Assembly (NCBI GenBank): GCA_029252195.1
Contig: JAQXBV010000028.1
Location: 1-64,000, forward strand
Origin: Yoonia sp.
GTDB taxonomy: Bacteria; Pseudomonadota; Alphaproteobacteria; Rhodobacterales; Rhodobacteraceae
Direction: 5' to 3'
DNA: 64,000 nt
Shown here: piece by piece, positions 9,468-17,334 of the stretch
Position numbering within the stretch: position 1 is the first letter of the stretch
Layout: every line of letters starts with the position of its first letter
Position numbers and translations under genes: made by a program
Notes under the pieces: generated by a model
Database searches by the model: none
What the model was told of the DNA's origin: nothing
Seen by the model: only the letters and a program-made list of their open reading frames with translations

Positions 9468-10658
9468 ATGATCCGAAACCGCACCTTCCTCATCGCCATG
9501 GGCGTTTTCGCAAGCTATGTGCTCGCGTTTGAACTTCTGAGCTTTTCGCTGCCCCTGCTTGCGCTCGAATTTTTTGGGACAGGCACGGGTCAGGCCCTGA
9601 TCAAAGGTGCGGGGTTCATCCCCAATATCCTCTTTGCGATCTTTATCGGGGTGATCAATGACCGCATTCGCAAGGCTGCCGGTTTTCGCGTCTATACAGC
9701 AGTCCTCGCCGCCTGCACCGCCCTGTTGTGGCTTGCTATGATCAGCGGGCACCTTTCCGTGGGCGGAATGGCAGTCTTTATGATCGTTTTCAACGCCACG
9801 GGCTACGCGCTTGGGAACATGCAACTTACGCTCATCCGCCTTGTTGTGCCTGAACGGCAGCTCGCTGACGCCACGGCCCTGACCAGCGGCGTGCATTCCA
9901 CCATCAGCACAGTTGCCCCCGCCTTGGGCGGCCTCGCCATCCTTTGGCTCGGCCATACCAATCTGACGGGTCTGGTTACAGCCCTATTGGGGCTTTGCGC
10001 ATTCGCGGCCTTCGCCGTACGCCCGCCCGAAGCCTCCCCTGCACCAGCACCATTCTGGGCCGCCCTCAAAGCAGGCTGGCACGCCTTTGCCACCAACCGT
10101 GATTTGGTCATGATGACAATCGCAGTCATCCTCACCAATGCCGCCGCTGGGGCCGCCGATGTGGGCCTTGTGCTGAAACTCAAAACCGCGTTGTCCCTCG
10201 ACAGCTTCACCCTCGGCCTCGTGCTCGCTGCCGCTGGCCTCGGCGCCGTACTGACCGCCAGTGTCGCAGCGCCCATCCGGCGCAAGATCGGCCCGCGCAT
10301 GGCCTTCTATTGGCCCATCCTGATTCTCGCCGCGATTTATCTGGGCATGATGGCCAGCACATCTGTCATCCTACTTGCAGGGCTCAGCTTCCTCGAAGGC
10401 GCGGTGTCCTCCTTTTACAATATCAGCATATGGTCCTACCGGCAGGAATCCGTTAGCGCCGCGCACATGGGGCGGGTCGCGGGGATCACGGGGGCGATTT
10501 TCAAATTGGGCCTGCCGTCCATGATCCTGCTATCGGGCCTGCTCGCTGATACAGGCACACTCTGGGCCACATTCAGCCTCGCCGCCTTGGTCAGTGTCTC
10601 TGCTGCGCTCTTCCTTTCTCTCAGTGCAAAATGGGGTTTGCCACGCCGAATCCAATGA
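9468..10658 (+). CDS. Major facilitator superfamily transporter
   Basis: The 396 residues form about twelve hydrophobic helices, as expected for an inner-membrane MFS carrier of the drug/macrolide-efflux type. The loop GVINDRIRKAAGFRVYT after helix 2 fits the MFS loop motif. Glycine-rich helices LGLVLAAAGLGAVLTAS and ITGAIFKLGLPSMILLSGLLAD are typical of the second half. The substrate cannot be predicted. No clear ribosome site precedes the ATG. It is a single gene read in the same direction as the sufT-sufA pair that follows about 95 bp later. Confidence 0.85.
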   Translation: MIRNRTFLIAMGVFASYVLAFELLSFSLPLLALEFFGTGTGQALIKGAGFIPNILFAIFIGVINDRIRKAAGFRVYTAVLAACTALLWLAMISGHLSVGGMAVFMIVFNATGYALGNMQLTLIRLVVPERQLADATALTSGVHSTISTVAPALGGLAILWLGHTNLTGLVTALLGLCAFAAFAVRPPEASPAPAPFWAALKAGWHAFATNRDLVMMTIAVILTNAAAGAADVGLVLKLKTALSLDSFTLGLVLAAAGLGAVLTASVAAPIRRKIGPRMAFYWPILILAAIYLGMMASTSVILLAGLSFLEGAVSSFYNISIWSYRQESVSAAHMGRVAGITGAIFKLGLPSMILLSGLLADTGTLWATFSLAALVSVSAALFLSLSAKWGLPRRIQ

Positions 10659-10753
10659 ATTTTCGGTGCACGGACTGCGCATGTCACGCGTCACCCTTTA
10701 CGACCCCCTCGCTAAACCCTATATGAACACTCAGGAATAGCAGGACAGACCAC

Positions 10754-11116
10754 ATGACAGACGCAAGCATCCCCGTCGAAGGCACGCCGTTGATCACACC
10801 ATCAAGCACAGATCACCCCCTTTACGAGCCGATCGTAGAGGCATGCCGCTCTGTCTATGACCCTGAAATTCCAGTGAATATCTATGATCTTGGCCTCATC
10901 TATACGATTGATATTTCCCCAGATAACGCGGTCAACATTACGATGACCTTGACCGCACCCGGTTGTCCGGTTGCAGGCGAAATGCCCGGATGGGTCGCAG
11001 ACGCAGTCGAGCCCTTGCCAGGTGTCAAACACGTCGACGTAGCCATGACCTTCGAGCCACAGTGGGGCATGGAGATGATGTCCGACGAGGCCCGCCTCGA
11101 ACTTGGCTTTATGTAA
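10754..11116 (+). CDS. sufT: Fe-S cluster assembly factor of the DUF59/SufT type
   Basis: The 120-residue protein is a DUF59 (MIP18-like) domain with almost no extension. Hallmarks are VYDPEIPVNIYDLGLIY near residue 35 and the LTAPGCPVAGEMP segment, whose cysteine is the conserved residue of this family. SufT-like proteins help mature iron-sulfur enzymes, often under high Fe-S demand. Seventy-five bp downstream is an A-type carrier (sufA), which supports this role. The main suf genes are not in the window. An AGGA-type ribosome site precedes the ATG. Confidence 0.88.
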   Translation: MTDASIPVEGTPLITPSSTDHPLYEPIVEACRSVYDPEIPVNIYDLGLIYTIDISPDNAVNITMTLTAPGCPVAGEMPGWVADAVEPLPGVKHVDVAMTFEPQWGMEMMSDEARLELGFM

Positions 11117-11191
11117 GTATTTCAAAGTCCTGCCAAAGGGCTTGGCATGCAGCACACGCGCCCCTATCTTTAAAGGGCAAGGAGACTTCTC

Positions 11192-11557
11192 ATGTTCGGC
11201 ATCCCCGGAAAACAAGCGGTTTCGATCACCGACAAAGCCGCTGCACAAATCGCAAAACTCATGGCCAAAGACGGCTCTGAGGGCCTGCGCATCGGCGTGA
11301 AAAAAGGCGGCTGTGCGGGCATGGAATACACCATGGAATATGTCAGCGAAATCAACCCGCTCGACGAGATTGTCGAGACATCCGGCGCGCGCGTGATGAT
11401 CGCACCCATGGCGCAGATGTTCCTCTTTGGCACAGAAATCGACTATGAGACCAGCCTGCTGGAGTCAGGCTTCAAGTTTCGTAACCCCAACGTCGTCGAT
11501 GCATGCGGCTGCGGCGAGTCGATCAAATTCGACGATGCGCTCACCGCCCCGAAGTAA
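11192..11557 (+). CDS. sufA: A-type Fe-S carrier protein (HesB/IscA/SufA family)
   Basis: The 121-residue product carries the three conserved cysteines of A-type carriers: one in KKGGCAGMEY and two in the C-terminal DACGCGES. These cysteines hold an iron-sulfur cluster for transfer to apo-enzymes. The domain starts at VSITDKAAAQIAKLM. The N-terminal MFGIPGKQA is a short extension common in this order. It follows sufT closely and is probably cotranscribed; AAGGAGA sits just before the ATG. ErpA or IscA naming would also fit. Confidence 0.88.
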   Translation: MFGIPGKQAVSITDKAAAQIAKLMAKDGSEGLRIGVKKGGCAGMEYTMEYVSEINPLDEIVETSGARVMIAPMAQMFLFGTEIDYETSLLESGFKFRNPNVVDACGCGESIKFDDALTAPK

Positions 11558-11602
11558 GCGGCTCTCAATAAAACCAGCACGACAAGACTTGGCCAACCCT
11601 GC

Positions 11603-12514
11603 CTATTTCTTCTGCAAATGGACGTAGGTTTCGTCGTAGCGTTTCTTCAAATGGACCCAAGCCTCGATCGTTTCGCCCGATCCGATCGGCGCAACATTGG
11701 CATCATGGTTGGGGTTGAAAAACAGCGGGACCGAGATCCGCTCGGCCCTGGGGCCGATCACGCGGTGCGGTGTCGCTTTGATCTGACCAGATGTCCACAT
11801 CTCCAGCATCTCGCCAAAATTGATGACAAACTCGCCCGGTGGGGCCGAGAGCGGGATCCAGCCGCCGCCGCGCTTGCGCACTTCCAAACCCGGCGACCCA
11901 TCAGTCGCAAGCAACGTCAAACATCCATAATCAGTATGGGTTGCAATCCCGAAATCTTTCTCGGTGGCCCATGACGGGCGCTCAGGATAATAATTGCCAC
12001 GCAAAAGTGCCATCGGACGGGTGAATTTATCACGGAAATAATCGCCGTCCTCACCAACAGACACAGCAATCGCACAAAGCAAATCGAGCGCAAACGAGGT
12101 GCTTTGTGTGTAATAGGCCTGCAAAATATCGGCAAAGCCTGCGGGCTGGTCCGGCCAGACATTTGGCGCATAAAAGGACAGGTTCTCATCCGCAATCGGA
12201 TCATCCTGCACGAGGGTAAAGCCGCAATCAAACACCTGTTTATAATCAGGATTGGCATTCGGATCGACCTGCTCGGCCCCAGCCGCCCCCCAGCCCCGGT
12301 TTGATCCGGTCTGCGCCATATCAAACGCCGCTTTTGCAGCGGCGGGCAGATGAAAGAACGCGGCATAGGCATCAATCACGGCCTGCACCGACGCAGGTGA
12401 TATCGGCGTATTATAAACGGTCATGAATCCCACGCCCGTCGCTGCCTCTGCCGCCATGGCCATCGCATCTGCATCGCCAGCCAAAAGCTTGGCCGCATTA
12501 ATCCGTGGTATCAT
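11603..12514 (-). CDS. 2-oxoglutarate/Fe(II) oxygenase, isopenicillin N synthase-like
   Basis: The 303-residue protein has the two-part layout of the family. The N-terminal DIOX_N segment runs to about residue 115, with NRGWGAAGAEQ. The catalytic jelly roll has HTDYGCLTLL (iron ligands His and Asp), LEVRKRGGGWIPL, and ATPHRVIG with the distal histidine, followed by the RISVPLFFNP segment whose Arg-x-Ser binds the co-substrate. It oxidises a small molecule using oxygen and, very likely, 2-oxoglutarate. The true substrate is unknown. It is the last gene read leftwards after the dct operon but is separated from it by a terminator. Confidence 0.85.
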   Translation of the reverse strand: MIPRINAAKLLAGDADAMAMAAEAATGVGFMTVYNTPISPASVQAVIDAYAAFFHLPAAAKAAFDMAQTGSNRGWGAAGAEQVDPNANPDYKQVFDCGFTLVQDDPIADENLSFYAPNVWPDQPAGFADILQAYYTQSTSFALDLLCAIAVSVGEDGDYFRDKFTRPMALLRGNYYPERPSWATEKDFGIATHTDYGCLTLLATDGSPGLEVRKRGGGWIPLSAPPGEFVINFGEMLEMWTSGQIKATPHRVIGPRAERISVPLFFNPNHDANVAPIGSGETIEAWVHLKKRYDETYVHLQKK

Positions 12515-12578
12515 CTGTTCACCTCACAAGTTGGACGGTAAATGCGCGGCACACGCACAGAATGCAACCCCACAGCCA

Positions 12579-12613
12579 TTTTCCATGTCCCCAAAAACTC
12601 CCGCCGGAGGCTC
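12579..12613. repeat. Copy 1 of a 35-bp intergenic repeat
   Basis: TTTTCCATGTCCCC then AAAAACTCCCGCCGGAGGCTC. It matches the copy at 51448-51482 at 32 of 35 positions. On the minus strand the GCCTCCGGCGGGAG part can form a short hairpin followed by TTTTT, so it may act as a terminator. Confidence 0.6.
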
Positions 12614-12630
12614 TGTGCTCAAAACCAAAA

Positions 12631-12657
12631 GGCCCCGCTTGTTTACCAAACGGGGCC
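12631..12657 (-). terminator. Terminator of the dct operon
   Basis: GGCCCCG (12631-12637) pairs with CGGGGCC (12651-12657) around a 13-base loop. In the minus direction TTTTGGTTTT follows, giving a standard Rho-independent terminator 39 bp after the dctM stop. Confidence 0.85.
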
Positions 12658-12695
12658 TCTCGACATGCTCTCATATCGCGCGCGCAAGCGCGCCT

Positions 12696-14111
12696 TTACT
12701 TCACGATCAATTCAGGGCCCATGAACAGGGTCGGCAAATAGGTCGAGATAATGGGAATGTAAGTGATCATAATCAGGAACACGAACAACACTGCAAGGAA
12801 CGGCAGCGCAGCACGCACGACGGCCATCATCGGCATGCCTGCAACTCCAGAGGTCACAAACAGGTTCAGGCCGACTGGAGGGGTGATCATACCGATCTCC
12901 ATGTTCACGACCATAATGATCCCGAGGTGGATCGGGTCAATGCCCAGCGAAATTGCAATCGGAAACACCAAGGGGGCAACGATCACGATCAGGCCCGATG
13001 GCTCCATAAACTGACCACCGATCAGCAGGATCACGTTCACGACAACCAAGAACATAACGGGACCCATCCCCGCGCCAAGCATGGCTTCGGCGATATGCTG
13101 CGGAATCTGTTCGTCAGTGAGAACATGCTTCAGGATCAACGCGTTCGCGATGATAAACATCAACGTGATCGTCAGCTTTGCCCCTTCAAACAAGGTCTTG
13201 CGGGTATCGACATGAAAGAATCCTGTGACCAGCACCCAAGGCTTCTTGAGCAAGTTCGAGGCCTTTTTTCCGTCTTTGGCAGCCAATGGGCCCATGTCCC
13301 GGTAAATGAACGTGGCGACAATGTAGGCGTAAACAGCAGCCACCGCGGCGGCTTCTGTCGGCGTAAACACCCCCGGTTTCCATGTCATGGCACCGTCCAT
13401 GATCCATGGGTGGCCGTAAATGCCGCCCATGATGATCACAATCAACAGCAGGCCCCAAAGCGCATCGCGGAAACTGCTGAAAATCTCACCCCAGCCGAGC
13501 CATTCGCCTTTTGGCATGTTCTTGATGCGGGCCATGATATAGATCGTGACCATCAACATCACACCCGCCAGAATACCGGGAATAACGCCTGCAAGGAACA
13601 TGCGCCCCACGGAAACATCCGTAGCCGAGGCATAGACCACCATCACGATAGACGGCGGGATCAGAATGCCCAAGGTGCCTGCGTTACAGATCACGCCTGC
13701 GGCAAATTCTTTGGTATAGCCCGCTTGCGTCATCGCCGCGATCACGATGGATCCAATCGCCACAACCGTCGCAGGGCTGGACCCTGACAAGGCCGCGAAG
13801 ATCATACAAGCCAACACGCCCGCAATCGCCAAGCCACCTTGCAGGTGACCCACACAGGCGATCGCAAAGCGAATGATCCGCTTGGCCACGCCGCCCGTGG
13901 ACATGAAGCTCGACGCCAAAACGAAGAACGGGATCGCAAGCAGTGTGTAATGCCCCGCCATCGCCTGATAGAGCGACTGTGCAATGGATTCCAGAGAGGT
14001 TTCCGACATCACCAGCAAGAACACCATGGACGACAGCCCAAGCGAGACCGCAATCGGCACGCCGATCAGGAGCAAACTCATGATCATGATAAAGAGAGTA
14101 AGGACTTCCAT
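12696..14111 (-). CDS. dctM: TRAP transporter large permease (DctM)
   Basis: The 471 residues make a polytopic inner-membrane protein of the DctM family, which carries the transport channel of TRAP systems driven by ion gradients. Typical stretches are GVPIAVSLGLSSMVFLL, the ALSGSSPATVVAIGSIVI loop, and TPPVGLNLFVTSGVAG near the C-terminus. A non-conserved cytoplasmic insert of about 40 residues (RDMGPLAAKDGKKASN region) makes it longer than the usual 425-430. Its start lies 3 bp past the dctQ stop, so translation is probably coupled. Confidence 0.96.
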   Translation of the reverse strand: MEVLTLFIMIMSLLLIGVPIAVSLGLSSMVFLLVMSETSLESIAQSLYQAMAGHYTLLAIPFFVLASSFMSTGGVAKRIIRFAIACVGHLQGGLAIAGVLACMIFAALSGSSPATVVAIGSIVIAAMTQAGYTKEFAAGVICNAGTLGILIPPSIVMVVYASATDVSVGRMFLAGVIPGILAGVMLMVTIYIMARIKNMPKGEWLGWGEIFSSFRDALWGLLLIVIIMGGIYGHPWIMDGAMTWKPGVFTPTEAAAVAAVYAYIVATFIYRDMGPLAAKDGKKASNLLKKPWVLVTGFFHVDTRKTLFEGAKLTITLMFIIANALILKHVLTDEQIPQHIAEAMLGAGMGPVMFLVVVNVILLIGGQFMEPSGLIVIVAPLVFPIAISLGIDPIHLGIIMVVNMEIGMITPPVGLNLFVTSGVAGMPMMAVVRAALPFLAVLFVFLIMITYIPIISTYLPTLFMGPELIVK

Positions 14112-14114
14112 GGC

Positions 14115-14798
14115 TTATGCCCCTTTATTCAAGGCCGCAGCCTCTTTGACGGCCTCTTCGGCCTCGTGACTGACGATCAGACTTGCGGCTTTGCCGATCC
14201 AGACGCGGTAGACCGCCTGGCAAATCCGGAACAGCATCAACGCAGCGGCAACCGGCAAAATCGTATAGGGAACCATGCGTGGCAATTTGCTGTAGCTCTC
14301 ACCGTAGTTGATCATATCTTCCAAAAACCGCAGACCCGAGAGCATCGGAATTTGATCCGTCTCGAAAAAGCTGCGGCCTCGGGCGGCATAATCCAGCCCT
14401 GTGGGGAACCAGCGGCCAGTTGTCGGCGGCAGGTCCGCAAACGGAGCCCAGTAATCCCAAGACCCCTTCAGGATCAGCACACCGTAAAGGATACAGACCG
14501 CACCAGCGATCAATGCCAGAACTTTTTGCACGGGCGGCGAGAACATATTCGTGACCGCATCAACACCAAGGTGCGCGGTCACTTTGAATCCGTAGGACAG
14601 GCCAAATAGCACCAGCCATGCGAACATGACCAAGACGACTTCAAGGCTCCAGATGATCGAGTTGTTGAAGGCATAGCGCATGATCACATTTGTGAACGTG
14701 AGCAATGTCATCATGCCCAAAAGGGCGGCGATGGCTGTTTCTTCAAAGGTGTCGACGAAACGGCCCACTGGCCCCGTCGCTTGATAACTGCCGCTCAT
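14115..14798 (-). CDS. dctQ: TRAP transporter small permease (DctQ)
   Basis: The 227-residue product has the four-helix layout of DctQ: FEETAIAALLGMMTLLTFTNVIMRY (helix 1), VVLVMFAWLVLFGLSYGF with the conserved W/F region, VLALIAGAVCILYGVLIL, and MVPYTILPVAAALMLFRICQ. A long loop of about 60 residues between helices 3 and 4 is unusual and could face the periplasm. The start MSGSYQATG has GGGGGAG just upstream and is preferred to an in-frame start 21 codons earlier. It pairs with DctM and the DctP binding protein. Confidence 0.93.
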   Translation of the reverse strand: MSGSYQATGPVGRFVDTFEETAIAALLGMMTLLTFTNVIMRYAFNNSIIWSLEVVLVMFAWLVLFGLSYGFKVTAHLGVDAVTNMFSPPVQKVLALIAGAVCILYGVLILKGSWDYWAPFADLPPTTGRWFPTGLDYAARGRSFFETDQIPMLSGLRFLEDMINYGESYSKLPRMVPYTILPVAAALMLFRICQAVYRVWIGKAASLIVSHEAEEAVKEAAALNKGA

Positions 14799-14831
14799 GC
14801 GTTGTCTCCCCCAACATGCATCTACAAAAAA

Positions 14832-14858
14832 CGCGGCCCAAGTCGTGCTCGGGCCGCG
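14832..14858 (-). terminator. Intra-operon terminator between dctP and dctQ
   Basis: CGCGGCCC (14832-14839) pairs with GGGCCGCG (14851-14858), loop 11, followed on the minus strand by TTTTTTG. It lies 16 bp past the dctP stop. Such a hairpin lets the binding protein be made in excess over the permease. Confidence 0.85.
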
Positions 14859-14874
14859 CAAATAGTGTCAAGAC

Positions 14875-15882
14875 TTACAGAGAGTCGTTGATCGCCTGTG
14901 CGGCGTCGATGTTCTCTTGGCCAACTTCTTCTGCAAACTGCGTCCAAACCGGCTTCATCACATCAACCCAAACCTGACGCTGCTCTGGTGTCAGCTCAAC
15001 AATTGTGCCGCCAGCGTCCAGAATGGACTGACGGGCTGCAAGGTCAACGTCGCCAACGGCTGCGTTACGCTCGACAGTGACTTCGTTGAGGATTGTCAGG
15101 AACTGGTCACGGACCGCAGGATCAAGGCTGTCGAGGAAATCTGTTGATGCAACAACAAGATAGTCGATGATGCCGTGGTTTGTTTCTGTGGTGCCGTCTT
15201 GGACTTCAAAGAACTTCTGGCCATAGATGTTGGACCATGTGTTCTCTTGACCCTCCACAACACCCTGCTGCAGTGCACCGTAAACTTCGGAGAACGCCAT
15301 TGCTTGTGGCGACGCACCAAGTGCTTCCATCTGGGCAACCAGCACGTCAGACGGCTGCACGCGGAACTTAAGGCCGTTTGCATCTGTTGGCGCGACCAGT
15401 GACTTGTTGGCAGAAATCTGCTTCATGCCATTGTGCCAGAACTCAAGACCCTGAAGGCCACGGCGCTGCATGCTGTCTTTCATCGCTTGGCCAGCTTCAG
15501 ACGACTGGAACGCGTCAACTGCTGCGATGTTCTTGAACATGAATGGAAGGTCGAACAAGCGGTAAGACTTGGTGATCGATTCAAACAAGGACAAGGAAGG
15601 CGCGGCAAGCTGAACGTCGCCCTGCAAAAGCGCTTCGATAACCTGCTCGTCTTTGTACAGTGTCGAGTTCGGGAACACTTCCATGCACATCGTGCCGTTC
15701 ATTTCGGCGTTGATACGGTCCATCAACATCTGCGCAGCAATCCCCTTTGGGTGCTTGTCAGTGTTAGTCACGTGGCTGAACTTGACAACCACTTCGCCGT
15801 CGTCACAGCCGCCTTCTGCATATGCAGCATTTGCAGCAACGGACATCGCGGCCAGAATGGCCACTTTCTTCAAAAACTTCAT
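14875..15882 (-). CDS. dctP: TRAP transporter solute-binding protein (DctP)
   Basis: The 335-residue protein begins with a signal peptide (FLKKVAILAAMSVAANAAYA) and is exported to the periplasm. The mature part is a DctP-family binding protein: VVVKFSHVTNTDKHPKG, LLQGDVQLAAPSL, the conserved LKFRVQPSDVLVAQMEALGASP, and EVYGALQQGVVEGQENTW. The arginine in FRVQ usually pairs with the carboxylate of a C4-dicarboxylate-like substrate. The start at 15882 has GGGAGGAA before it. It is the first gene of dctPQM and directly follows dctBD, which supports C4-dicarboxylate uptake, though other organic acids are possible. Confidence 0.95.
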   Translation of the reverse strand: MKFLKKVAILAAMSVAANAAYAEGGCDDGEVVVKFSHVTNTDKHPKGIAAQMLMDRINAEMNGTMCMEVFPNSTLYKDEQVIEALLQGDVQLAAPSLSLFESITKSYRLFDLPFMFKNIAAVDAFQSSEAGQAMKDSMQRRGLQGLEFWHNGMKQISANKSLVAPTDANGLKFRVQPSDVLVAQMEALGASPQAMAFSEVYGALQQGVVEGQENTWSNIYGQKFFEVQDGTTETNHGIIDYLVVASTDFLDSLDPAVRDQFLTILNEVTVERNAAVGDVDLAARQSILDAGGTIVELTPEQRQVWVDVMKPVWTQFAEEVGQENIDAAQAINDSL

Positions 15883-15941
15883 GTGAGTTCCTCCCAGAAC
15901 GTATGTCTTCGCCCCTCCCTTGGGGCGGATGCCAACATAAA

Positions 15942-15956
15942 GCGTGCTAAACGCCA
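15942..15956 (-). promoter_or_regulatory. Degenerate sigma-54-like promoter upstream of dctP (weak)
   Basis: On the minus strand TGGCGTTTAGCACGC has GG and GC at the required 10-base separation of a -24/-12 promoter. The -24 half (TGGC) is good, while the -12 half (CACGC instead of TTTGC) is poor. It is 60 bp from the dctP start. It could be an ancestral sigma-54 promoter in decay or chance. Confidence 0.25.
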
Positions 15957-16050
15957 CAGTAGCAAGCGGAGTTTTGCCGGTTGAACTGCAGGAGTTAAAA
16001 TATTGTAAATGAATGATTTTTAGAGTTTCGGCAAATAACGCCAAAGAGTT

Positions 16051-16101
16051 TGTGCGGAAAACCACACATGCGTTAAGGCTAACTGTGCGATATTTCACAC
16101 A
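16051..16101. promoter_or_regulatory. Two tandem DctD-type operators upstream of dctP
   Basis: TGTGCG-N6-CACACA occurs twice, at 16051-16068 and 16084-16101. The start-to-start distance is 33 bp, about three helical turns. Each is an inverted repeat resembling the tandem DctD enhancer sites known upstream of rhizobial dctA. They lie between the dctD stop and dctP, about 170-220 bp from the dctP start. Confidence 0.65.
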
Positions 16102-16104
16102 CCC

Positions 16105-17334
16105 TTATGCAGGCCTAAAATCCTCTGCGCGCAAGCCATGTCGCGCGAGCTTGTCATAAAACGTCTTGCGCGGAAGTTGCAAATCTTGCGCCGTATCCCC
16201 TGCCCGCCCGTCGTGACGCTGCAACGCGGCAATCAGCAAGGACCGCTCGACTTGCGCCATTTGCTCGGCCAAGCCCCGCCCCTTATCCTCAACCTCATCC
16301 CCCAGACCCATGGCAAAGCGCATCGCCGCATTCATCAAGGCCCGCGCATTACCTGGCCAGTCTTGCGCCATCAGCCCTGCAATGACCTGCGCGCCAATCT
16401 CTGGCTGTGGCAAGTTGGCCTGTTCGCAGGCCTGCGCCACATAGTGATGAAACAACACCGGAATGTCCTCGCTGCGTTCACGCAAGGGCGGAATGCGCAC
16501 GGACATGACCTCGAAATGATAGAAAAGGTCCTCATGAAAACGGCCCGCCGCAACATCTTCTTCAAGGTCTTTGGTCGCGCCTGCCAAAAGCCGCAGATTC
16601 AAGCCTTCTTCGATCTTTGCCAAAAGGGCCACTTGCACGTCGACGGGTAAACGACTGACCTCATCAAGATAGAGCGTACCGCCCTCGGCGGCCTGTATGA
16701 CGCTGTCCAGCCCTGCAAGATCAAGCAGCCCCGCCGCTTGTTTAACAAAGGGACGGGTGGCAGTCTCGGAAAGCAAATGGATCACTTCGGCGACCTTGGA
16801 CGTACCTGATCCGCGCTCGCCCGTGATCAGGGCATCGGTGCCTGCGCGGGCAATCTGGCGCAGACGGGCGCGCAGCTCGCGGACCAAGGCAGAGTTGCCA
16901 AAAAGCATCCGCTCGGCCGCATCCCCTTTCTCGACCACGCGGGCCAAGCGGCGGTTTTCCAGTACCAGCGCACGGGCCTTTGCCGCGCGCGTGATGACCG
17001 CCAAAAACGGCTTCGGGCCGCAAGGCTTCTCAAGAAAATCATAGGCGCCTTTGCTCATCGCCTTCACAGCCATCGGAATGTCGCCCTCTCCCGTCAGCAA
17101 AATGACCGGCAGATCAGGATCGACGGCATGGGCATGATCAAGCAGGTAAAACCCGTCACGGCCCGGCATGCGAATATCAGTCACAACCACACCGTCGAAA
17201 TCTTGGGTCAGCCAGTCCTTTGCCGCCACAAAAGACCCGGCCAAAACAGGCTCCAGCCCAGCAAACTCCAGCGTCTGCCCTAAGGCCTCGCGGATCGCGG
17301 GATCGTCGTCGACGAGCAAAACACGGGTTGTCAC
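16105..17334 (-). CDS. dctD: DctD-type response regulator with an altered AAA+ domain
   Basis: The 409 residues comprise a receiver domain (VLLVDDDPAIREALGQTLE, phospho-acceptor aspartate in VVTDIRMPGRDG, K in LEKPCG), a central NtrC-type AAA+ domain, and a C-terminal Fis-like helix-turn-helix (HDGRAGDTAQDLQLPRKTFY). The central domain is abnormal. The P-loop reads GERGSGTSK where GETGTGKE is usual, and the segment that should carry GAFTGA, the sigma-54 contact loop, is missing: VKQAAG joins almost directly to AAEGGTLYLDE. Walker B and the RFHEDLFYHFEVMSVRIPPLRER region remain. It overlaps dctB by 4 bp. It probably controls dctPQM without classical sigma-54 activation. Confidence 0.88.
   Translation of the reverse strand: MTTRVLLVDDDPAIREALGQTLEFAGLEPVLAGSFVAAKDWLTQDFDGVVVTDIRMPGRDGFYLLDHAHAVDPDLPVILLTGEGDIPMAVKAMSKGAYDFLEKPCGPKPFLAVITRAAKARALVLENRRLARVVEKGDAAERMLFGNSALVRELRARLRQIARAGTDALITGERGSGTSKVAEVIHLLSETATRPFVKQAAGLLDLAGLDSVIQAAEGGTLYLDEVSRLPVDVQVALLAKIEEGLNLRLLAGATKDLEEDVAAGRFHEDLFYHFEVMSVRIPPLRERSEDIPVLFHHYVAQACEQANLPQPEIGAQVIAGLMAQDWPGNARALMNAAMRFAMGLGDEVEDKGRGLAEQMAQVERSLLIAALQRHDGRAGDTAQDLQLPRKTFYDKLARHGLRAEDFRPA

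Noticed and set aside
12423-13787. Long open frame (454 codons) on the plus strand opposite dctM
   Set aside because: It lies fully antisense to a clear TRAP permease and is rich in His, Asp and Gln from the complement of membrane codons; no domain or ribosome site.
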